NCBI GenBank assembly: GCA_035295845.1
Contig: DATGIF010000028.1
Coordinates: 124,001 to 188,000, forward strand
Direction: 5' to 3'
From: Palsa-892 sp035295845
Lineage (GTDB): Bacteria; Pseudomonadota; Alphaproteobacteria; Rhizobiales; Xanthobacteraceae
DNA: 64,000 bases
The notes beneath the pieces were generated by a model, which worked only from the letters and a program-made list of their open reading frames with translations, ran no database searches and was not told where the DNA came from. Shown piece by piece: positions 63,695 to 64,000 of the stretch (position 1 is its first letter; each line of letters begins with the position of its first letter). The translations under genes and the position numbers were made by a program.

Positions 63695-64000
63695 ATGACG
63701 AAAGATTCCGCGAGTGAAATCGTCACCGCCGCCGTCCTCGTGATCGGCGACGAAATCCTTTCAGGCCGCACCAAGGACAAGAACGTCGGCCACATCGCCG
63801 ATATGCTGACGGCCGCCGGCATCGATCTTCGCGAAGTGCGGATCGTGCCCGACGTCGAGGCCGAGATCGTGGCGGCGGTGAATGCGCTCCGCCAACGCTA
63901 CGACCATCTCTTCACCACCGGCGGCATCGGCCCCACGCATGACGATATCACCGCTGAATCCGTCGCCAAGGCTTTCGGCGTTCCGATCGATGTCGATCCG
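63695..64000 (+). CDS. CinA-family competence/damage-inducible protein (5' end only)
   Basis: The first 102 codons of a gene that runs past the window. TAAVLVIGDEILSGRTKDKN, DLREVRIVPDVEAEIVAAV and HLFTTGGIGPTHDDITAES match the molybdopterin-binding (MoaB/MogA-like) domain of CinA proteins. GAAGTGAG precedes the ATG. TATAAT at 63661-63666 may be its -10 box, though the -35 is weak. The C-terminal amidase domain, if any, is not visible. Confidence 0.9.
   Translation, partial: MTKDSASEIVTAAVLVIGDEILSGRTKDKNVGHIADMLTAAGIDLREVRIVPDVEAEIVAAVNALRQRYDHLFTTGGIGPTHDDITAESVAKAFGVPIDVDP

Overview
The window reads as a GC-rich alphaproteobacterial chromosome segment, most likely from the order Hyphomicrobiales (Rhizobiales) near Bradyrhizobium, Rhodopseudomonas or Xanthobacteraceae. 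Evidence: the linkage fliE-fliQ-fliR-flhB-cckA; a purC-purS-purQ-purL-bolA-grxD run; a DUF1476 (F1-ATPase zeta) gene beside purC; a usg gene; and intergenic palindromes that look like the dispersed repeats of this group. Coding density is high, and I see no insertion sequence, prophage, CRISPR array, tRNA or rRNA. This is mostly core chromosome with metabolic and transport accessory blocks.

Layout. 1-4.9 kb: end of a flagellar export operon, then the hybrid kinase CckA. 5.2-8.3 kb: a cold-shock gene, a LysR regulator and an array of very small secreted-protein genes on the minus strand, two of which share an upstream palindrome, then a 56-codon gene. 8.5-18.4 kb: recA, alaS, a cyclic-nucleotide-gated K+ channel, icd, a trmJ fused to a DUF559 domain, murI, rpsD and grxD. 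18.4-25.3 kb: bolA, purL, purQ, purS, purC, zeta subunit, purB and rpe. 25.3-28.5 kb: a self-cleaving peptidase coupled to a bile-acid-symporter-like transporter, then ccdA and a small membrane protein. 28.6-34.0 kb: a complete branched-chain-amino-acid-type ABC operon with an extra DUF6867 membrane protein. 34.2-38.8 kb: an orphan Bug-type receptor, an AraC regulator and pcaB-pcaD-pcaC. 38.9-42.0 kb: coxG, split xdhC and a molybdopterin-binding/nucleotidyltransferase fusion, all maturation genes without their enzyme. 42.1-47.0 kb: an MFS carrier and a TetR-controlled HlyD/ABC-2 export operon with a perfect 20-bp operator. 47.0-53.5 kb: DUF72, a ketopantoate-reductase-like gene, groES-groEL with a CIRCE operator, usg, a DUF899 gene, a cyclophilin-fold gene and a membrane protein. 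53.6-56.1 kb: an SsuABC-like ABC importer. 56.1-61.6 kb: the Anbu proteasome-like peptidase with its ATP-grasp, alpha-E and transglutaminase partners. 61.7-64.0 kb: a feruloyl-CoA-synthase-like ligase and the start of a cinA gene.

How the genes work together: several blocks point to aromatic-acid use (feruloyl-CoA ligase, pca lower-pathway genes, a liv-type importer, a Bug receptor, an AraC regulator), but protocatechuate dioxygenase (pcaGH) and the later beta-ketoadipate steps are not here. No block looks like a wholly new defence or mobile system. The least explained items are the array of tiny secreted proteins with its shared palindrome and internal minus-strand terminator, the TrmJ-DUF559 fusion, and the Anbu cluster, whose biochemistry is still poorly understood.
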